The position numbers were made by a program, and so were the translations under genes. The notes below the pieces were generated by a model, which was given only the letters and a program-made list of their open reading frames with translations, made no database searches and was not told where the DNA came from. A stretch of 42,496 nucleotides of DNA, from positions 1 to 42,496 of the forward strand of contig JAJTGU010000072.1 of the NCBI GenBank assembly GCA_021297985.1, written 5' to 3'. This DNA is from Rubrivivax sp. (GTDB lineage: Bacteria > Pseudomonadota > Gammaproteobacteria > Burkholderiales > Burkholderiaceae_C). Positions 29,443 through 40,931 of the stretch are shown in pieces (position 1 is the first letter of the stretch; each line of letters begins with the position of its first letter).

Positions 29443-30888
29443 ATGCGTGCCGGGGCCCGCCGATCAAGAGGATCCGGGCCGCGGCGGTGGGCTCCGTTTC
29501 TGGCCCTGGCCCTGGCGGCCTGTTCGCCACTGCCCAGGCTCGACCCGGAATTCGGCCACAGCGGGCAGAAACCGCCGCGACTGGTCGGCGCCAAAGGTCC
29601 GTTGTCCGCCGCGCGCAGCGACGCCGTGCTCGACGCGCTGGCGATCCGCAGCCCGCACGCCGACATCTTCGAGCGCCATCTGGCGCTGGAGGAGGCGGTC
29701 GCCGACAGCCCGCTGACCACCGGCAACGCCGTGCGGCTGCTGCAGGACGGGCCGGCCACCTACCGCGCGATGCTGGCGGCGATCGACGCCGCGCAGGACC
29801 ACATCAACCTCGAGACCTACATCATCGAAGACGACGATGTCGGTCAGCGCTTCGCGCGGGCGCTGCTGGCCAAGCAGCGGCAAGGCGTCCAGGTCAACCT
29901 GCTGCGCGACAGCGTCGGCACGTTGGGCACCTCGGCCGCCTTCTTCGACGAGCTCGCAGCGGGCGGCATCGCGGTGCTGGAGTTCAACCCGATCAATCCG
30001 TTCGCCGCCCGCATCGGCTGGAAGCCCAACCGGCGCAACCACCGCAAGCTGCTCATCGTCGATGGCCACACGGCGTTCCTGGGCGGCATCAACATCAGCA
30101 GCGTCTATTCCGGAGGTTCGTTCAGCCGGTCTTCCAGCCCACGCCCGGCCGCGCGCCCCGCCCCGCGTCGGGATCCGCCGCCGGCGACCGATGCAGCGGC
30201 CGCCTGGCGCGACACCGATCTGCAGCTGCAAGGCCCGGTGGTGGCCGAGCTGCAGAAGCTCTTCATTGCCAGCTGGGCGCAACAACAGGGCCCGCCGCTG
30301 GCCCACCGCCACTACTTCCCGGCCCCGTTGGTGGCCGGCAAGGAAGTGGTGCGCGTCATCGGCAGCTCGCCCGACGCGGCGTACAGCCGGATCTACGTCA
30401 CGCTGCTGTCGGCCATCGGCAGCGCCGAGGCCAGCATCCACATCACCAACGCCTACTTCGCGCCCGACCCGCAACTGCTGGCCGCGCTGAAGGCCGCCGT
30501 CGCCCGCGGCGTGGAGGTGGTGCTGATCCTGGCCGGGCAGACGGACTCCTGGCTGGTCTTCCACGCCGGCCGCGGCTACTACGACGAACTGCTCGCGGCC
30601 GGGGTCCGGATCCACGAGCGGCGCGGTGTCGTGCTGCATGCCAAGACCGTGCTCGTCGACGGCGTCTGGGCGACCGTGGGCTCGACCAACCTGGACTGGC
30701 GCAGCTTCCTCCACAACCACGAGTTGAACGCCGTGGTTCTGGGGGTGGACTTCGGGCGCCAGGTGCGGACGATGTTCGATGCGGACCTCGCGGCCTCGGA
30801 GGCCATCGAACTCGACGCCTGGCGACGCCGCTCACTGGCGCTGCGGCTGCGCGAGTGGTTCGCGGGGCTGTGGGAGTACTGGTTGTGA
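29443..30888 (+). CDS. Phospholipase D / cardiolipin synthase-like protein
   Basis: Two HKD motifs: NHRKLLIVDGHTAFLGGINI and LHAKTVLVDGVWATVGSTNLDWRSF; lipoprotein-like N-terminus LAACS. Confidence 0.92.
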   Translation: MRAGARRSRGSGPRRWAPFLALALAACSPLPRLDPEFGHSGQKPPRLVGAKGPLSAARSDAVLDALAIRSPHADIFERHLALEEAVADSPLTTGNAVRLLQDGPATYRAMLAAIDAAQDHINLETYIIEDDDVGQRFARALLAKQRQGVQVNLLRDSVGTLGTSAAFFDELAAGGIAVLEFNPINPFAARIGWKPNRRNHRKLLIVDGHTAFLGGINISSVYSGGSFSRSSSPRPAARPAPRRDPPPATDAAAAWRDTDLQLQGPVVAELQKLFIASWAQQQGPPLAHRHYFPAPLVAGKEVVRVIGSSPDAAYSRIYVTLLSAIGSAEASIHITNAYFAPDPQLLAALKAAVARGVEVVLILAGQTDSWLVFHAGRGYYDELLAAGVRIHERRGVVLHAKTVLVDGVWATVGSTNLDWRSFLHNHELNAVVLGVDFGRQVRTMFDADLAASEAIELDAWRRRSLALRLREWFAGLWEYWL

Positions 30889-30910
30889 CGATCCGGCGGC
30901 GCCACAGCCG

Positions 30911-32353
30911 TCAAGGCAGTCGCAGGGCCACGTAGAGCTGGATCCTGGCCCGCTGCACCAGCAGTGCGACGGCGCGGCGGCCGGATGCCACCTGCGCCGC
31001 TTCGACGGTGTCGACCTCGCGCCCGTCGACCGCCAGCACGACATCGCCCGCCATCAAGCCGGCCTGCGCCGCCGCTCCGTCGACCGCTTGCACCAGCAGC
31101 CCCTTCGCGACGCCGAGTTCACGCAGTTCCCCGGGCGCGAGCACACGCAAGGCCAGGCCCAGACGTCCGCCCGGCACCGGCGGCGGCTGCGCGCCGATGT
31201 CCACCGCCGGCTCGCCGTCGTCGAGCCGGGCCTGCAGCATGCGCCGTTCGCCTTGGCGCCAGACCGTGAAGCGGAGCACGTCGCCCGGCGCCGCCAGGCT
31301 CACCGCCACGGGCAGATCGCTCGACCATTCCACCGCCTGGCCGTCGACTTCGATGACCACGTCGCCGCTCCGCAGCCCGGCCCGCTCGGCCGCGCTGCCA
31401 GCCGTCACGCCGATGATCAGGGCGCCTGCCGGCTTGGCGAGCGCAAAGGCCTCGGCCAGCGCCTGGTCGACCTCCTGGACGGCGATGCCCAGCCGCGCGT
31501 GGCGCACCCGACCGGTGGACAGAATCTGCTGCATGGCGCGCTGCGCCACGGCGATCGGGATCGCGAACGAGAGGCCCTGGTAGCCGCCGGTCTGCGAGTA
31601 GATGCGGGCGTTGATGCCCACCACCGCGCCGCGCATGTCGATCAATGGTCCACCCGAGTTGCCGGGGTTGATGGCGGCATCGGTCTGGATGAAGGCCACC
31701 GCGCCATCGCCCGGCAGCGCGCGCGTCACGGCGCTGACGACCCCGGCCGTGACCGTGCTCTCGAAGCCGAACGGCGAGCCGATCGCCACCACCCACTCGC
31801 CGACCCGAAGAGGGCGGGGCGGCTGCAGCACCGCCACCGGGAAACCGTCGCCCTCGATCTTCAGAACGGCGATGTCGGTGCGCCGGTCCAGGCCCAGCAC
31901 CCGGGCGCGGAACTCGCGCCGATCGCCCAGCTTGACCCGCACCTCGTCGGCATCGGCAACCACGTGCGCATTGGTCAGGATCAGGCCGTCGGCACGCACG
32001 ATCAGGCCCGAACCGGCGCCGCGCACCGGCAGCCTCAGCGCCGGCGGCAGGCCACCAAAACGCATCTGAAAGCCGCGCAACAGTTCGAGTACCGGGTCCT
32101 GCTCGTCCGCCGGTGGCGTGCCGTCGCGCTGCGCGCTCGGCGGATCGGCAAAGACGCTGCGACTGCCGATGACCGCGATGTTGACGACCGCGGGCGCAAA
32201 ACGCGCCGCGATCCCGGCAACGTCGGGCAGGACCTGTCCCGTCCTGGCGCGCGCAGGTCCGTGCGCCACGCACCCCAGCACCAGCATCACGAACAGGAAC
32301 TGCAGCCCGCGTGCGGCCGCGAACCGCGTCCCCCAGTGCTTGGCTGCCTTCAT
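30911..32353 (-). CDS. DegP/HtrA-type trypsin-like serine protease with two PDZ domains
   Basis: ILTNAHVVADADEV, RTDIAVLKIEG, INPGNSGGPLIDMRGAVVGINARIYS, C-terminal PDZ regions. Confidence 0.95.
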   Translation of the reverse strand: MKAAKHWGTRFAAARGLQFLFVMLVLGCVAHGPARARTGQVLPDVAGIAARFAPAVVNIAVIGSRSVFADPPSAQRDGTPPADEQDPVLELLRGFQMRFGGLPPALRLPVRGAGSGLIVRADGLILTNAHVVADADEVRVKLGDRREFRARVLGLDRRTDIAVLKIEGDGFPVAVLQPPRPLRVGEWVVAIGSPFGFESTVTAGVVSAVTRALPGDGAVAFIQTDAAINPGNSGGPLIDMRGAVVGINARIYSQTGGYQGLSFAIPIAVAQRAMQQILSTGRVRHARLGIAVQEVDQALAEAFALAKPAGALIIGVTAGSAAERAGLRSGDVVIEVDGQAVEWSSDLPVAVSLAAPGDVLRFTVWRQGERRMLQARLDDGEPAVDIGAQPPPVPGGRLGLALRVLAPGELRELGVAKGLLVQAVDGAAAQAGLMAGDVVLAVDGREVDTVEAAQVASGRRAVALLVQRARIQLYVALRLP

Positions 32354-32711
32354 CGAACCGGTGCCGCTTCGAGCCGGCCTCCGGCACCCCCCAGCGCCGC
32401 AGCGGCCAGGCTTGCAGGGATCGAGATCGAGACGCGCGTACTCATGATTCGGGACCGATGCAGGCGCACCGGTGTCGCTGTTGGCCAAGCACATGCTCCG
32501 ACGTGTTGTAGGGGCGGGCCGGCCGAGCGTCTGTTCGACGGCGCACACGCGACCCGGGGTCAATGCCACGCCTTCATGCGTGCGATCCCGGCCCGCAGGT
32601 CCAGCGCGATTCGCAGGCCGCGCCGGCCGCATGGACGGTGGCGCAGCGCACAGACCGGTGCGTCGGTCTGTTCGATGCTGGTCGGAGCCTCATTCACACA
32701 AGGAACCCATC

Positions 32712-33461
32712 ATGCTGAAGAACAAGGTCGCGCTGGTGACCGGCGCCGCCGGGGGCATCGGCCGTGCGGTCGCGTGGGTGTACGCGCGCGAAGGCGCCAA
32801 GGTTGTCGTCTCGGACACCGACAACGCCGGCGGCGAAGAGACCGTGGCGCTGATCCGCCAGCACGGCGGCGATGCCCTGTACGTGGCCGCCGATGTCGCC
32901 AGACCCGCTGACGCGCAGGCGCTGGTGGAACGCACGGTGGCGCACTACGGCCGGCTCGACGTGGCCTGCAACAACGCCGGCATCGGCGGCCCCACCGCGC
33001 CACTGGCCGAGTACCCGCTGGACGGCTGGGCCAAGGTCCTCGACATCAACCTCTCCGGTGTGTTCTACGGCATGCAGCAGCAGATCGCGGCGATGCTTCG
33101 CACGGGCGGCGGCAGCATCGTCAACATGGCGTCGGTGCTGGGTGCGGTGGGCTTCGCCGCGAGCTCGGCCTACACCGCGGCCAAGCATGGCGTGGTCGGG
33201 CTCACGCAGGCGGCGGCGCTGGAGGTCGGCACCAAAGGCATCCGCATCAACGCCGTGGCGCCGGGCTTCATCCACACCGCCATGGTCAGCAGGCTCGAAG
33301 CCGACCCCGCGCGCATGGCCCTGCTGGTCGCGGCGCACCCCCTCGGTCGTCTGGGCCGGCCCGAAGAGGTGGCCGAGCTGGTGGCCTGGCTGTCATCGGA
33401 GCGGGCCTCGTTCGTGACCGGCGCCTACTACCCGGTGGATGGCGGCTACCTGGCCCGCTGA
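32712..33461 (+). CDS. SDR family oxidoreductase
   Basis: VALVTGAAGGIGRAVAW; NNAGIGG; SSAYTAAKHG; PVDGGYLAR. Confidence 0.95.
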   Translation: MLKNKVALVTGAAGGIGRAVAWVYAREGAKVVVSDTDNAGGEETVALIRQHGGDALYVAADVARPADAQALVERTVAHYGRLDVACNNAGIGGPTAPLAEYPLDGWAKVLDINLSGVFYGMQQQIAAMLRTGGGSIVNMASVLGAVGFAASSAYTAAKHGVVGLTQAAALEVGTKGIRINAVAPGFIHTAMVSRLEADPARMALLVAAHPLGRLGRPEEVAELVAWLSSERASFVTGAYYPVDGGYLAR

Positions 33462-33486
33462 GCCGGCACGCACCCGTCTCGGATCC

Positions 33487-34413
33487 TCATTGGGGATCGT
33501 CTGGACGGACCTCCGTGCCCGCGCGACCGGTCAGCATGTCGTCGATGCGGTCGAGCGAGCCGATCACGGCCCGCCGCTTCATCGCTTTCACGAAGGCGAT
33601 CGCGGCCTCGACCTTGGGCGCCATCGAACCCGGCGCGAACGTGATCCGGGACAGTTCGTCGGCGCTGACCGTGTCCAGGCGGCGCTGCGCGGGCAGCCCC
33701 CAGTCGAGGTAGACGGCGTCGACATCGGTGGCGATGAGCAGGCAGTCCGCCTGCAGCTCGATGGCCAGCAGCGCACTGCACAGATCCTTGTCGATGACGG
33801 CTTCGGCGCCTTGCAGCCCGCGCCAGCCCTCGCCCTGCGCCGTCACGACCGGGATGCCGCCACCGCCGGCGGCGATGACCAGCGTGCCGCGCTCGAGCAG
33901 GCCGCGGATCACGGGCAGGCCCGGCACCCGCAACGGCCGCGGCGAGGGCACCACGCGGCGCCATCCGGGGCCGTCCGCCGCCATCGTCCAGCCGTGCCGA
34001 GCGGCCACGGCATCGGCCTGTTCGCGGCTGTACACCGGGCCGATCGGCTTGCTCGGCGCCTGGAAGGCCGGATCGTCGGCATCGACTTCCACCCGTGTGA
34101 TCAGCGTGGCCACGGCGCGCGCCGCGGGCATGCGGTTGGCGAGCTCCTGCTCCAGCAGATAGCCCAGCATGCCTTCGGACTCGGCCCCCAGCACGTCCAG
34201 CGGATAGGGCTCGATGGCGGTGTAGGCCGCGGCCTGCAGTGCCAGCAGGCCCACCTGTGGGCCGTTGCCGTGTGTGAGCAGCAGGTCGTGCTCGCCCGCC
34301 AGGCGTGCCAGCTGGGTGGCGGCCTTGCGCACGTTGGCGAGCTGGTGCGCGGCCGTCGGTGCCTGCGCGCGGCGCAGCAGCGCGTTGCCTCCGAGCGCGA
34401 CGACGAGTCTCAT
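33487..34413 (-). CDS. arcC: Carbamate kinase
   Basis: [61 protein letters not shown]. Confidence 0.95.
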   Translation of the reverse strand: MRLVVALGGNALLRRAQAPTAAHQLANVRKAATQLARLAGEHDLLLTHGNGPQVGLLALQAAAYTAIEPYPLDVLGAESEGMLGYLLEQELANRMPAARAVATLITRVEVDADDPAFQAPSKPIGPVYSREQADAVAARHGWTMAADGPGWRRVVPSPRPLRVPGLPVIRGLLERGTLVIAAGGGGIPVVTAQGEGWRGLQGAEAVIDKDLCSALLAIELQADCLLIATDVDAVYLDWGLPAQRRLDTVSADELSRITFAPGSMAPKVEAAIAFVKAMKRRAVIGSLDRIDDMLTGRAGTEVRPDDPQ

Positions 34414-34420
34414 CGACGCC

Positions 34421-35419
34421 TCACGCCAGCGTGGCCACGAGCACGGCCTTGATGGTGTGCAGGCGGTTCTCGGCCTGGGTGAAGACGATCGAGGCTTCGG
34501 ACTCGAACACTTCGTCGGTGACCTCGATCTCGGACAGACCGTACTTCTCGTGCACCTGACGGCCGACCTCGGTCTCCAGGTTGTGGAAAGCCGGCAGGCA
34601 ATGCATGAAGCGGGTGCGGGGCTTGGCCGTGGCCTGCATCAACGCCGCGTTCACCTGGTAGGGCATCAGCTGCGCGATGCGCTGCTGCCACACCGCATCG
34701 GACTCGCCCATCGAGACCCAGACGTCGGTGTAGAGGAAGTCGGCCCCGGCCACCGCCTTCAGCGGATCGGTCTCCAGCGCGATGCGCGCGCCGGTGGTGC
34801 CGGCCAGCGCGCGCATGCGCGCCACCAGCGCAGGCGGCGGCTGCAGCTCGGCCGGTGCGGCGATGCGCACGTCCATGCCCATCTGCGTGCCGCCGACGAG
34901 CAGCGAGCAGCCCATGTTGAAGCGCGCGTCGCCCAGGTAGCAGAACGTCAGCTCGTGCAGCGGCCGCTCGCCGAACTCGGCCATCGTCATCAGGTCCGCC
35001 AGCACCTGCGTCGGGTGCGCCTCGTCGGTGAGGCCGTTCCACACCGGCACGTGCGAGTTCCGCGCGATCTCCTCGACCACGCTCTGGTGGAAGCCGCGGT
35101 ACTCGATGCCATCGAACATGCGGCCGAGCACGCGGGCGGTGTCCTTCAGCGACTCCTTGTGGCCGAGCTGCGAGCCGGCCGAGTCAAGGTAGGTGACATG
35201 GCCGCCCTGGTCGTGCACCGCCACCTCGAAGGCGCAACGCGTGCGCGTGGAGGCCTTCTCGAAGATCAGCGCGATGTTCTTGCCCTTCAGGCGCGGGTGT
35301 TCGGTGCCTGCGGCCTTGGCGCGCTTGAGTTCGGCCGCCAGGTCGAGCAGGTAGCGGATGTCGCGCGGCGAGAAGTCGATCAGGTCGAGCAGGCTGCGGC
35401 TGTGGAGGTTGAAGCTCAT
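34421..35419 (-). CDS. arcB: Ornithine carbamoyltransferase
   Basis: [67 protein letters not shown]. Confidence 0.96.
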   Translation of the reverse strand: MSFNLHSRSLLDLIDFSPRDIRYLLDLAAELKRAKAAGTEHPRLKGKNIALIFEKASTRTRCAFEVAVHDQGGHVTYLDSAGSQLGHKESLKDTARVLGRMFDGIEYRGFHQSVVEEIARNSHVPVWNGLTDEAHPTQVLADLMTMAEFGERPLHELTFCYLGDARFNMGCSLLVGGTQMGMDVRIAAPAELQPPPALVARMRALAGTTGARIALETDPLKAVAGADFLYTDVWVSMGESDAVWQQRIAQLMPYQVNAALMQATAKPRTRFMHCLPAFHNLETEVGRQVHEKYGLSEIEVTDEVFESEASIVFTQAENRLHTIKAVLVATLA

Positions 35420-35454
35420 GGAGTGGCCCGGTCGTGTCGAGGCGCGCGGTGCGC

Positions 35455-36813
35455 TCAATGCAGGTTGAAGAGTTCCTGGTGGAAGTCGCGGCCGGGCAGG
35501 CCCATGGCGAGCAGGTCGCGGCGCAAGGCCTTGCCGAAGGCTGCCGGTCCGCAGAACCACACATCGGCTTTTCGCCAACCGGGCGCCGCCGCGCACAGCC
35601 GCTCGGCGGTCAGCCGCCCGTCCACCGCGTCCACCATCACATGCAGGCGCGCGCCCACGGCCAGCGCCGCTGCCGTCAGCCGCGCTACGACACCATCGTG
35701 CGGTGTGGCGGTGGTGTAGAACAGATCGATCGCCTTGCCATCGGGACGCAGCGCCAGCTGCTGCAGGCGCGCGATGAACGGGGTGATGCCGATGCCGCCG
35801 CCCACCCACACCTGCCGGCTCCGGTCGCTCACGAAGTTGAAGCAGCCATACGGGCCTTCGACGCGCAACAGGTCGCCCACCTTCAGAAGCGCGGGCAGCT
35901 GCCGCGTGTAGTCGCCCAGGCTCTTGATCAGGAACACCATGCGCCCGTCACCGGTCCACGGTGAGGTGATGGTGAAAGGGTGTGCGCCTTCGCTCGCATC
36001 GAAGCGGACGAACGCGAACTGGCCGGCATCGTGGCCCGCCCACCGGCTCTTGAGCCGGACCTCGACCTGCAGCACGTCGGCACCGGCGGGCAGGCCGGTG
36101 GCCTGCACCTCGGCGACCGCCTGACGGCTGCGGCCCACCGCGCCAAACAGCACCATCAGCGCCGCCACGGTGCCCGCCAGCATCAGCAGCGCCATCACCA
36201 CCCCGACGGGCTGCGTCCGGCTTCCGTCGCGGGTGAGCACCACGGCGTGAAACACCAGCACGAGGTAGACCACGGGCAGCAGCCGGTGGGTCTGGAAGAA
36301 GCGGCGGTAGGGAAAGCGCTTCCACAGCGCCAGCGCGATCAGCAGCACCAGCGCATAGAACGCCCACTCGCCCAAGCCCTCGGCCGGATCGCGCAAGCCG
36401 TGCAGCAGCGCCGACACCGCAGTTTCCGGTTCAGCCGACGGCACCCGGGCGGCGCGCGCCGGGCGCACCAGCCAACCGAGTTCGAGCATCCACTTCGGCG
36501 CTTCCACCCACAACCAGTGGCAGACCGCGAACACCAGCGCGGAGATGCCCAACCACTGGTGCAGGCGGTACATCTTGTCGAGTCCGCCCAGCCAGGGTTC
36601 GAAGAACACCGGCCGGGTCGCGAGCACCATGGCCACACTCATCGCGGCCATCGCCAGCATGCCGGTGCCTTGCAGCGATGGCGCGCGCAAGGCGAACACG
36701 CCCGGTCCCAGGCCACTGAACGGTGCGGTGGCCAACCAGAGCGCGAGCACCGCCAGAAGCACCCCGGCGAGTGACCACTGGATGCGGTTCAGGCCGCCGC
36801 GACCCACCGTCAT
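35455..36813 (-). CDS. Ferric reductase-like transmembrane / FAD-NAD(P) reductase protein
   Basis: [17 protein letters not shown] (H-X13-H) and [16 protein letters not shown] (H-X12-H); [12 protein letters not shown] site; [18 protein letters not shown] site; ATGA overlap with arcA. Confidence 0.92.
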   Translation of the reverse strand: MTVGRGGLNRIQWSLAGVLLAVLALWLATAPFSGLGPGVFALRAPSLQGTGMLAMAAMSVAMVLATRPVFFEPWLGGLDKMYRLHQWLGISALVFAVCHWLWVEAPKWMLELGWLVRPARAARVPSAEPETAVSALLHGLRDPAEGLGEWAFYALVLLIALALWKRFPYRRFFQTHRLLPVVYLVLVFHAVVLTRDGSRTQPVGVVMALLMLAGTVAALMVLFGAVGRSRQAVAEVQATGLPAGADVLQVEVRLKSRWAGHDAGQFAFVRFDASEGAHPFTITSPWTGDGRMVFLIKSLGDYTRQLPALLKVGDLLRVEGPYGCFNFVSDRSRQVWVGGGIGITPFIARLQQLALRPDGKAIDLFYTTATPHDGVVARLTAAALAVGARLHVMVDAVDGRLTAERLCAAAPGWRKADVWFCGPAAFGKALRRDLLAMGLPGRDFHQELFNLH

Positions 36814-38051
36814 ATCGGGTCGCGCTCGACCGGGCAGCTCATGCAATGGCTGCCGCCACGTCCGCGGCCGAGCTCGCTGCTGGGCAGGGTGATCACCTCG
36901 ACACCGGCCTTGCGCAGCAGCGTGTTGGTGTAGACGTTGCGGTCGTAGGCCATCACCACGCCGGGCGCGACGCACAGCAGGTTGTTGCCGTCGTCCCATT
37001 GCTCGCGTTCGGCCTCGTAGGCGTCCCCGCCGGTGGCCACGGTGCGGATCCTCGGCAGGCCCATGGCCCGTGCCACGACCTCGATGAAGGGCTTGCTCTC
37101 GGTCCGCACATCCAGGCTGCCCTCCCGCTTGCCGGGGCGCAGGCTGTGCACGCGGATCGCGTCCACCGTCTCGGGGAAGAAGGTCGCCAGGTCGCGGTCG
37201 CAGAAGCTGAACACCGTGTCCATGTGCATCGCACCCCGCGACTTCGGGATCTGCGCCGCCAGCACCTCGTCGGCCGCGCCTGCCGCGAACAGGCTGCGGG
37301 CCAGCTGGCACACCCCCTGCGGCGAGGACCGCTCGCCCATGCCGACCAGCACCACGCCGGCACCCAGCGGCATCACGTCGCCGCCTTCGAGCGAGGCCAG
37401 GCCGTGGTCGCGGTCGGGGTCGCCCATCCAGACCCGGTGACGGCTGCCGTCCGGCGCCGCAAACGCGGGATGGAAGCGGTAGACCGCCGCCATCAGCAGC
37501 GTCTCCTGCCGGCGCGCGGGCCAGAACATCGGGCTCAGCACCACACCCTCGCCCACCCAGCAGCTGTTGTCGCGTGTGAACAAGGTGTTGGGCAGCGGGG
37601 GCAGCAGCATCTCGCTGGGCGCGCTGAAGGCCCCCAACAGCCCTCGAGGCTCGAACGGCAGCTCGGCGCGCGCCACGCCGCCGATCAGGTGCTCGGCCAG
37701 CCGGGCCGGCGACAGCGCTTCCAGCCAGGGGCGCAGCTGAGCCGCGGTCTCTTCGTCGACGAAGTCCGGACCGAGCTTGCGGTCGAGCAGCCAGGCCCGT
37801 GCAACCGCGTCGGACACGGTCACGGCCAGAAGCTCCTGCAGCTCCAGCACCTCGATCTCGCGCTCCCGGAGCGCGGCGGTGTAGGCGTCATGGTCGTTGC
37901 CGGCCCGGGCGACCCACAGGACGTCGTCGAACAGCAACTCGTGGCAGTTGGCCGGCGTCAGTCGCTTCTGGGCCAGGCCGGGGCGGCAGACGATGACGCG
38001 GCGCAGCCGGCCGACCTCGGAATGCAGACCCGGTCTCGTGGGGTTCGTCAT
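36810..38051 (-). CDS. arcA: Arginine deiminase
   Basis: [64 protein letters not shown]. Confidence 0.97.
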   Translation of the reverse strand: MTNPTRPGLHSEVGRLRRVIVCRPGLAQKRLTPANCHELLFDDVLWVARAGNDHDAYTAALREREIEVLELQELLAVTVSDAVARAWLLDRKLGPDFVDEETAAQLRPWLEALSPARLAEHLIGGVARAELPFEPRGLLGAFSAPSEMLLPPLPNTLFTRDNSCWVGEGVVLSPMFWPARRQETLLMAAVYRFHPAFAAPDGSRHRVWMGDPDRDHGLASLEGGDVMPLGAGVVLVGMGERSSPQGVCQLARSLFAAGAADEVLAAQIPKSRGAMHMDTVFSFCDRDLATFFPETVDAIRVHSLRPGKREGSLDVRTESKPFIEVVARAMGLPRIRTVATGGDAYEAEREQWDDGNNLLCVAPGVVMAYDRNVYTNTLLRKAGVEVITLPSSELGRGRGGSHCMSCPVERDPI

Positions 38052-39538
38052 CACAGCACCAGCCTTCCGGACCACAACATCGCCGCCGACGCCGCGCCCA
38101 GCAGCAGCAGGCCGGCGAGCACGGCCCACTCGCGGCCGGTGAAGGGCCGCTGGGCGCGCTGCTTCTTCGCCAGCACGTAGACAGCCGCCCCCGGCGCGTA
38201 GAGCAGCGCGCTCAGCAGCAGGTACTTCAGGCCCGCGGCGTACAGCAGCCAGACGCAGTACACCGTGGCGATCGACGTGAAGACCATCGCGCCGCGCGCC
38301 GACGGTGCGGCCTTGGCATCGCCGCCGCCCGTCCATGCCAGCCGGGCGCCGTAGGCCGCCGTGAAGAGGTAGGGGATCAGGATCATCGCCGTCGACAGCG
38401 AGATCAGGGCCAGGTACGAAGCCTCGGACCACAGCGTGACCAGAAGGAAGAGCTGCACCATGCCGTTGGTCAGCCACAGCGCGTTGGCGGGCACGCCGTT
38501 GGCGTTCTGTTCGCCCAGCCAGCGCGGCATCACGCCGCCGCCCGCGGGCGTGAACAGCGATTCGGCCGCCAGCAGCATCCAGGCCAGGAAGCCCCCGCCC
38601 ACCGAGACGATGAGCCCCACGTACACGAGCACCGCGCCCCAGGTGCCGACGGCGCGCTCGAGCACCGGCGCCATCGACGGGTTCTTCATCGCCGCCAGCT
38701 CCGGCTGCGTGGCGACACCCAGCGACAGCAGCGACACGCTCGTCAGCAGGGCCAGGCAGATCAGGAAGCCGATCACGGTCGCCCGCCCCACGTCGGCGCG
38801 GTTCGCGGCGCGCGCCGAGTACACGCTGGCGCCTTCGATGCCGATGAACACCCACACCGTCACCAGCATCGTGCTGCGCACCTGGTCGAGCACCGAGCCC
38901 AGGGCCGGGGCGCCCCAGAAGTCGAGCTGGAAGGTCTCGAGCCGGAACGCCAGGGCCACCAGCACGATGAAGACCACGAGCGGCAGCAGCTTGGCCATCG
39001 TCACCACGGCATTGAGCACCGTGGCGCCACGGATGCCGCGCAGCACCATCGCGTGCACCGACCACAGCACCACCGAAGCGCCGAACACCGCAGCGCCGGT
39101 GTTGCCATCGCCGAACGCGGGCACGAAGTAACCCAGCGCCGCGAAGGCCGCGACCAGGTAGCCGACGTTGCCGATCCAGGCGCTGACCCAGTAGCCCCAG
39201 GCGGCATTGAACCCCACGTACTCGCCGGCCAGGGCCCGGGCGTAGGCGTAGACGCCGTTGTCCAGCTCGGGCTTGCGCAGCGCCAGCATCTGCACCGTGA
39301 AGGCCAGCATCAGCATGCCGACGCCGGTGATGGCCCAGCCGATGAGGATGGCGCCCGCTCCGGCACCGGCGGCCATGTTCTGCGGCAGGCCGAAGATGCC
39401 ACTGCCGACGATGGAGCCGACGACCAGTGCGATCAGCAGGCCCAGACCGAGCCTGCCCGGTGCGGCGAGCGAACGCGACCCATCGTGGGCTCTGGGCAGT
39501 GGGGGCAAGGGCATGGTGGGCTTTGCGGCAGTGGCCAT
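38051..39538 (-). CDS. arcD: Arginine/ornithine antiporter, APC family
   Basis: [53 protein letters not shown]; first gene before arcA, TGATG overlap. Confidence 0.92.
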   Translation of the reverse strand: MATAAKPTMPLPPLPRAHDGSRSLAAPGRLGLGLLIALVVGSIVGSGIFGLPQNMAAGAGAGAILIGWAITGVGMLMLAFTVQMLALRKPELDNGVYAYARALAGEYVGFNAAWGYWVSAWIGNVGYLVAAFAALGYFVPAFGDGNTGAAVFGASVVLWSVHAMVLRGIRGATVLNAVVTMAKLLPLVVFIVLVALAFRLETFQLDFWGAPALGSVLDQVRSTMLVTVWVFIGIEGASVYSARAANRADVGRATVIGFLICLALLTSVSLLSLGVATQPELAAMKNPSMAPVLERAVGTWGAVLVYVGLIVSVGGGFLAWMLLAAESLFTPAGGGVMPRWLGEQNANGVPANALWLTNGMVQLFLLVTLWSEASYLALISLSTAMILIPYLFTAAYGARLAWTGGGDAKAAPSARGAMVFTSIATVYCVWLLYAAGLKYLLLSALLYAPGAAVYVLAKKQRAQRPFTGREWAVLAGLLLLGAASAAMLWSGRLVL

Positions 39539-39724
39539 GGCGGCAACCGTAGGCGGCCCAGGGGGTGAAGGTCTGTACGGCGGCGAACACAGCGCGCACG
39601 ACGGCGCCGAGGTCGGGCGCGGATCGGATCGACACCGCACAGACCGCCACCGGGCCCGTCCGGGAGACTGCGGCATCGCCTTCGCCGACCGCGCCTCGAA
39701 CCGGACCCGGCAGCCCACGACGCC

Positions 39725-40792
39725 ATGAAACCCCCGCCGACCGACACCCCCCTCCTCGGCCCATCGGGCCCCTGGACCTTTCCGCACAAGGTGCTGCTGG
39801 TGGCCTTCGTGGCCCTGCTGGCACTGGTGGTCTGGCAGTTGCTCGATCTGCTGATGCTGGCCTTCGGCGCCGTCATCGTGGCCACCGCCTTGCGGGCCTT
39901 GGCCTCGGTGCTCGAACGGCACACCCGCGTCCCGGCCCGCTTCAGCGTGGTGGCGGGTCTGGTGCTGGTGACGCTGGTGCTGGCGGCCGGCGCCTGGCTG
40001 ATCGGCGAGCCGCTGGCGGTTCAGTTCGAGAAGCTGCGCCAGGGCCTGCCGGCGGCCACCACCGCGGCGATGGAGTGGCTCAACAGCCACCGCATCGGCG
40101 TGGCGGCGCTGCAGTACGTCGAGCAGGCCCGCAGCGCGGCGGCCAGCCCGTGGGCCACCCGCGTGGCGGGCGTCGCGGGCTCGACCCTGGGGGCGCTGGG
40201 TGGCGCCGCGCTGATCCTGGCGATGGGCGTCTACCTCGCCGTGGCGCCTGCGCTGTACCGGGACGGCGCGATCCGCCTGCTGCCGCTTTCAGTGCGCGGC
40301 CGTGCCGCGCTGGCGCTCGACGCCTGCGGGCATGCGCTCGGACGATGGCTGCTCGGGCAATCGATCTCGATGCTCTTCGTCGGCAGCACCACCGCACTCG
40401 GGCTGTGGCTGCTGGGGGTGCCGCTGGCACTGTCGGTGGGCGTGCTGTCGGGCCTGCTGGCCTTCATCCCCTACTTCGGCGCCATTGCTGCGGGACTGCT
40501 GGCGGTGCTGCTGGGCTTCATGCAGGGGCCCGAAACGGCATTCTCGGTCGTCGTCCTCGCGGTGGCGATCCAGCAGGTCGAGGGCAACCTGCTGATGCCG
40601 TTCGTGCAGCGCCGGGCGGTCGACCTGCCCCCGGTGCTGGGCATCGCCGCGGCGGTGATGTTCGGCGTGCTGTTCGGCGTGCTCGGTGTCCTGCTGGCGA
40701 CACCGGCGATGGTCGTGCTGATGGTGCTGGTGCAGAGGATCTACATCGAAGGAGTGCTGGAAGCCGAGCCCGTCGAGACCGGTCCCGGCTGA
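39725..40792 (+). CDS. AI-2E family transporter (PerM-like)
   Basis: [23 protein letters not shown]...[57 protein letters not shown]. Confidence 0.93.
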   Translation: MKPPPTDTPLLGPSGPWTFPHKVLLVAFVALLALVVWQLLDLLMLAFGAVIVATALRALASVLERHTRVPARFSVVAGLVLVTLVLAAGAWLIGEPLAVQFEKLRQGLPAATTAAMEWLNSHRIGVAALQYVEQARSAAASPWATRVAGVAGSTLGALGGAALILAMGVYLAVAPALYRDGAIRLLPLSVRGRAALALDACGHALGRWLLGQSISMLFVGSTTALGLWLLGVPLALSVGVLSGLLAFIPYFGAIAAGLLAVLLGFMQGPETAFSVVVLAVAIQQVEGNLLMPFVQRRAVDLPPVLGIAAAVMFGVLFGVLGVLLATPAMVVLMVLVQRIYIEGVLEAEPVETGPG

Positions 40793-40884
40793 GCGGGCTA
40801 TCCGCTATGGCGCGCTATGGCGGCCCGCGTCTTCTCGCGGCGCGACGCCTTGGGGGATCCATCGGCGCCTGCACGGCGCGGGTC

Positions 40885-40912
40885 GTGTTCCGCTTGTGGT
40901 GTTCCGCTTGTC
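40885..40912. repeat. 14-bp tandem duplication
   Basis: GTGTTCCGCTTGTG|GTGTTCCGCTTGTC, 13/14 identical, just upstream of the P-type ATPase start. Confidence 0.9.
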
Positions 40913-40931
40913 GTCTTCCTCAAGTCCGGCC

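Noticed and set aside
32471-32711. N-terminal extension of the SDR ORF (from 32472)
   Set aside because: SDR homology starts at MLKNKVALVTG (32712); the extension is Arg/Pro-rich non-conserved sequence.
36810-39824. 1004-aa minus ORF as one protein fused to arcA
   Set aside because: Only the C-terminal part from 38051 is arginine deiminase; the upstream part is an out-of-frame shadow of arcD.
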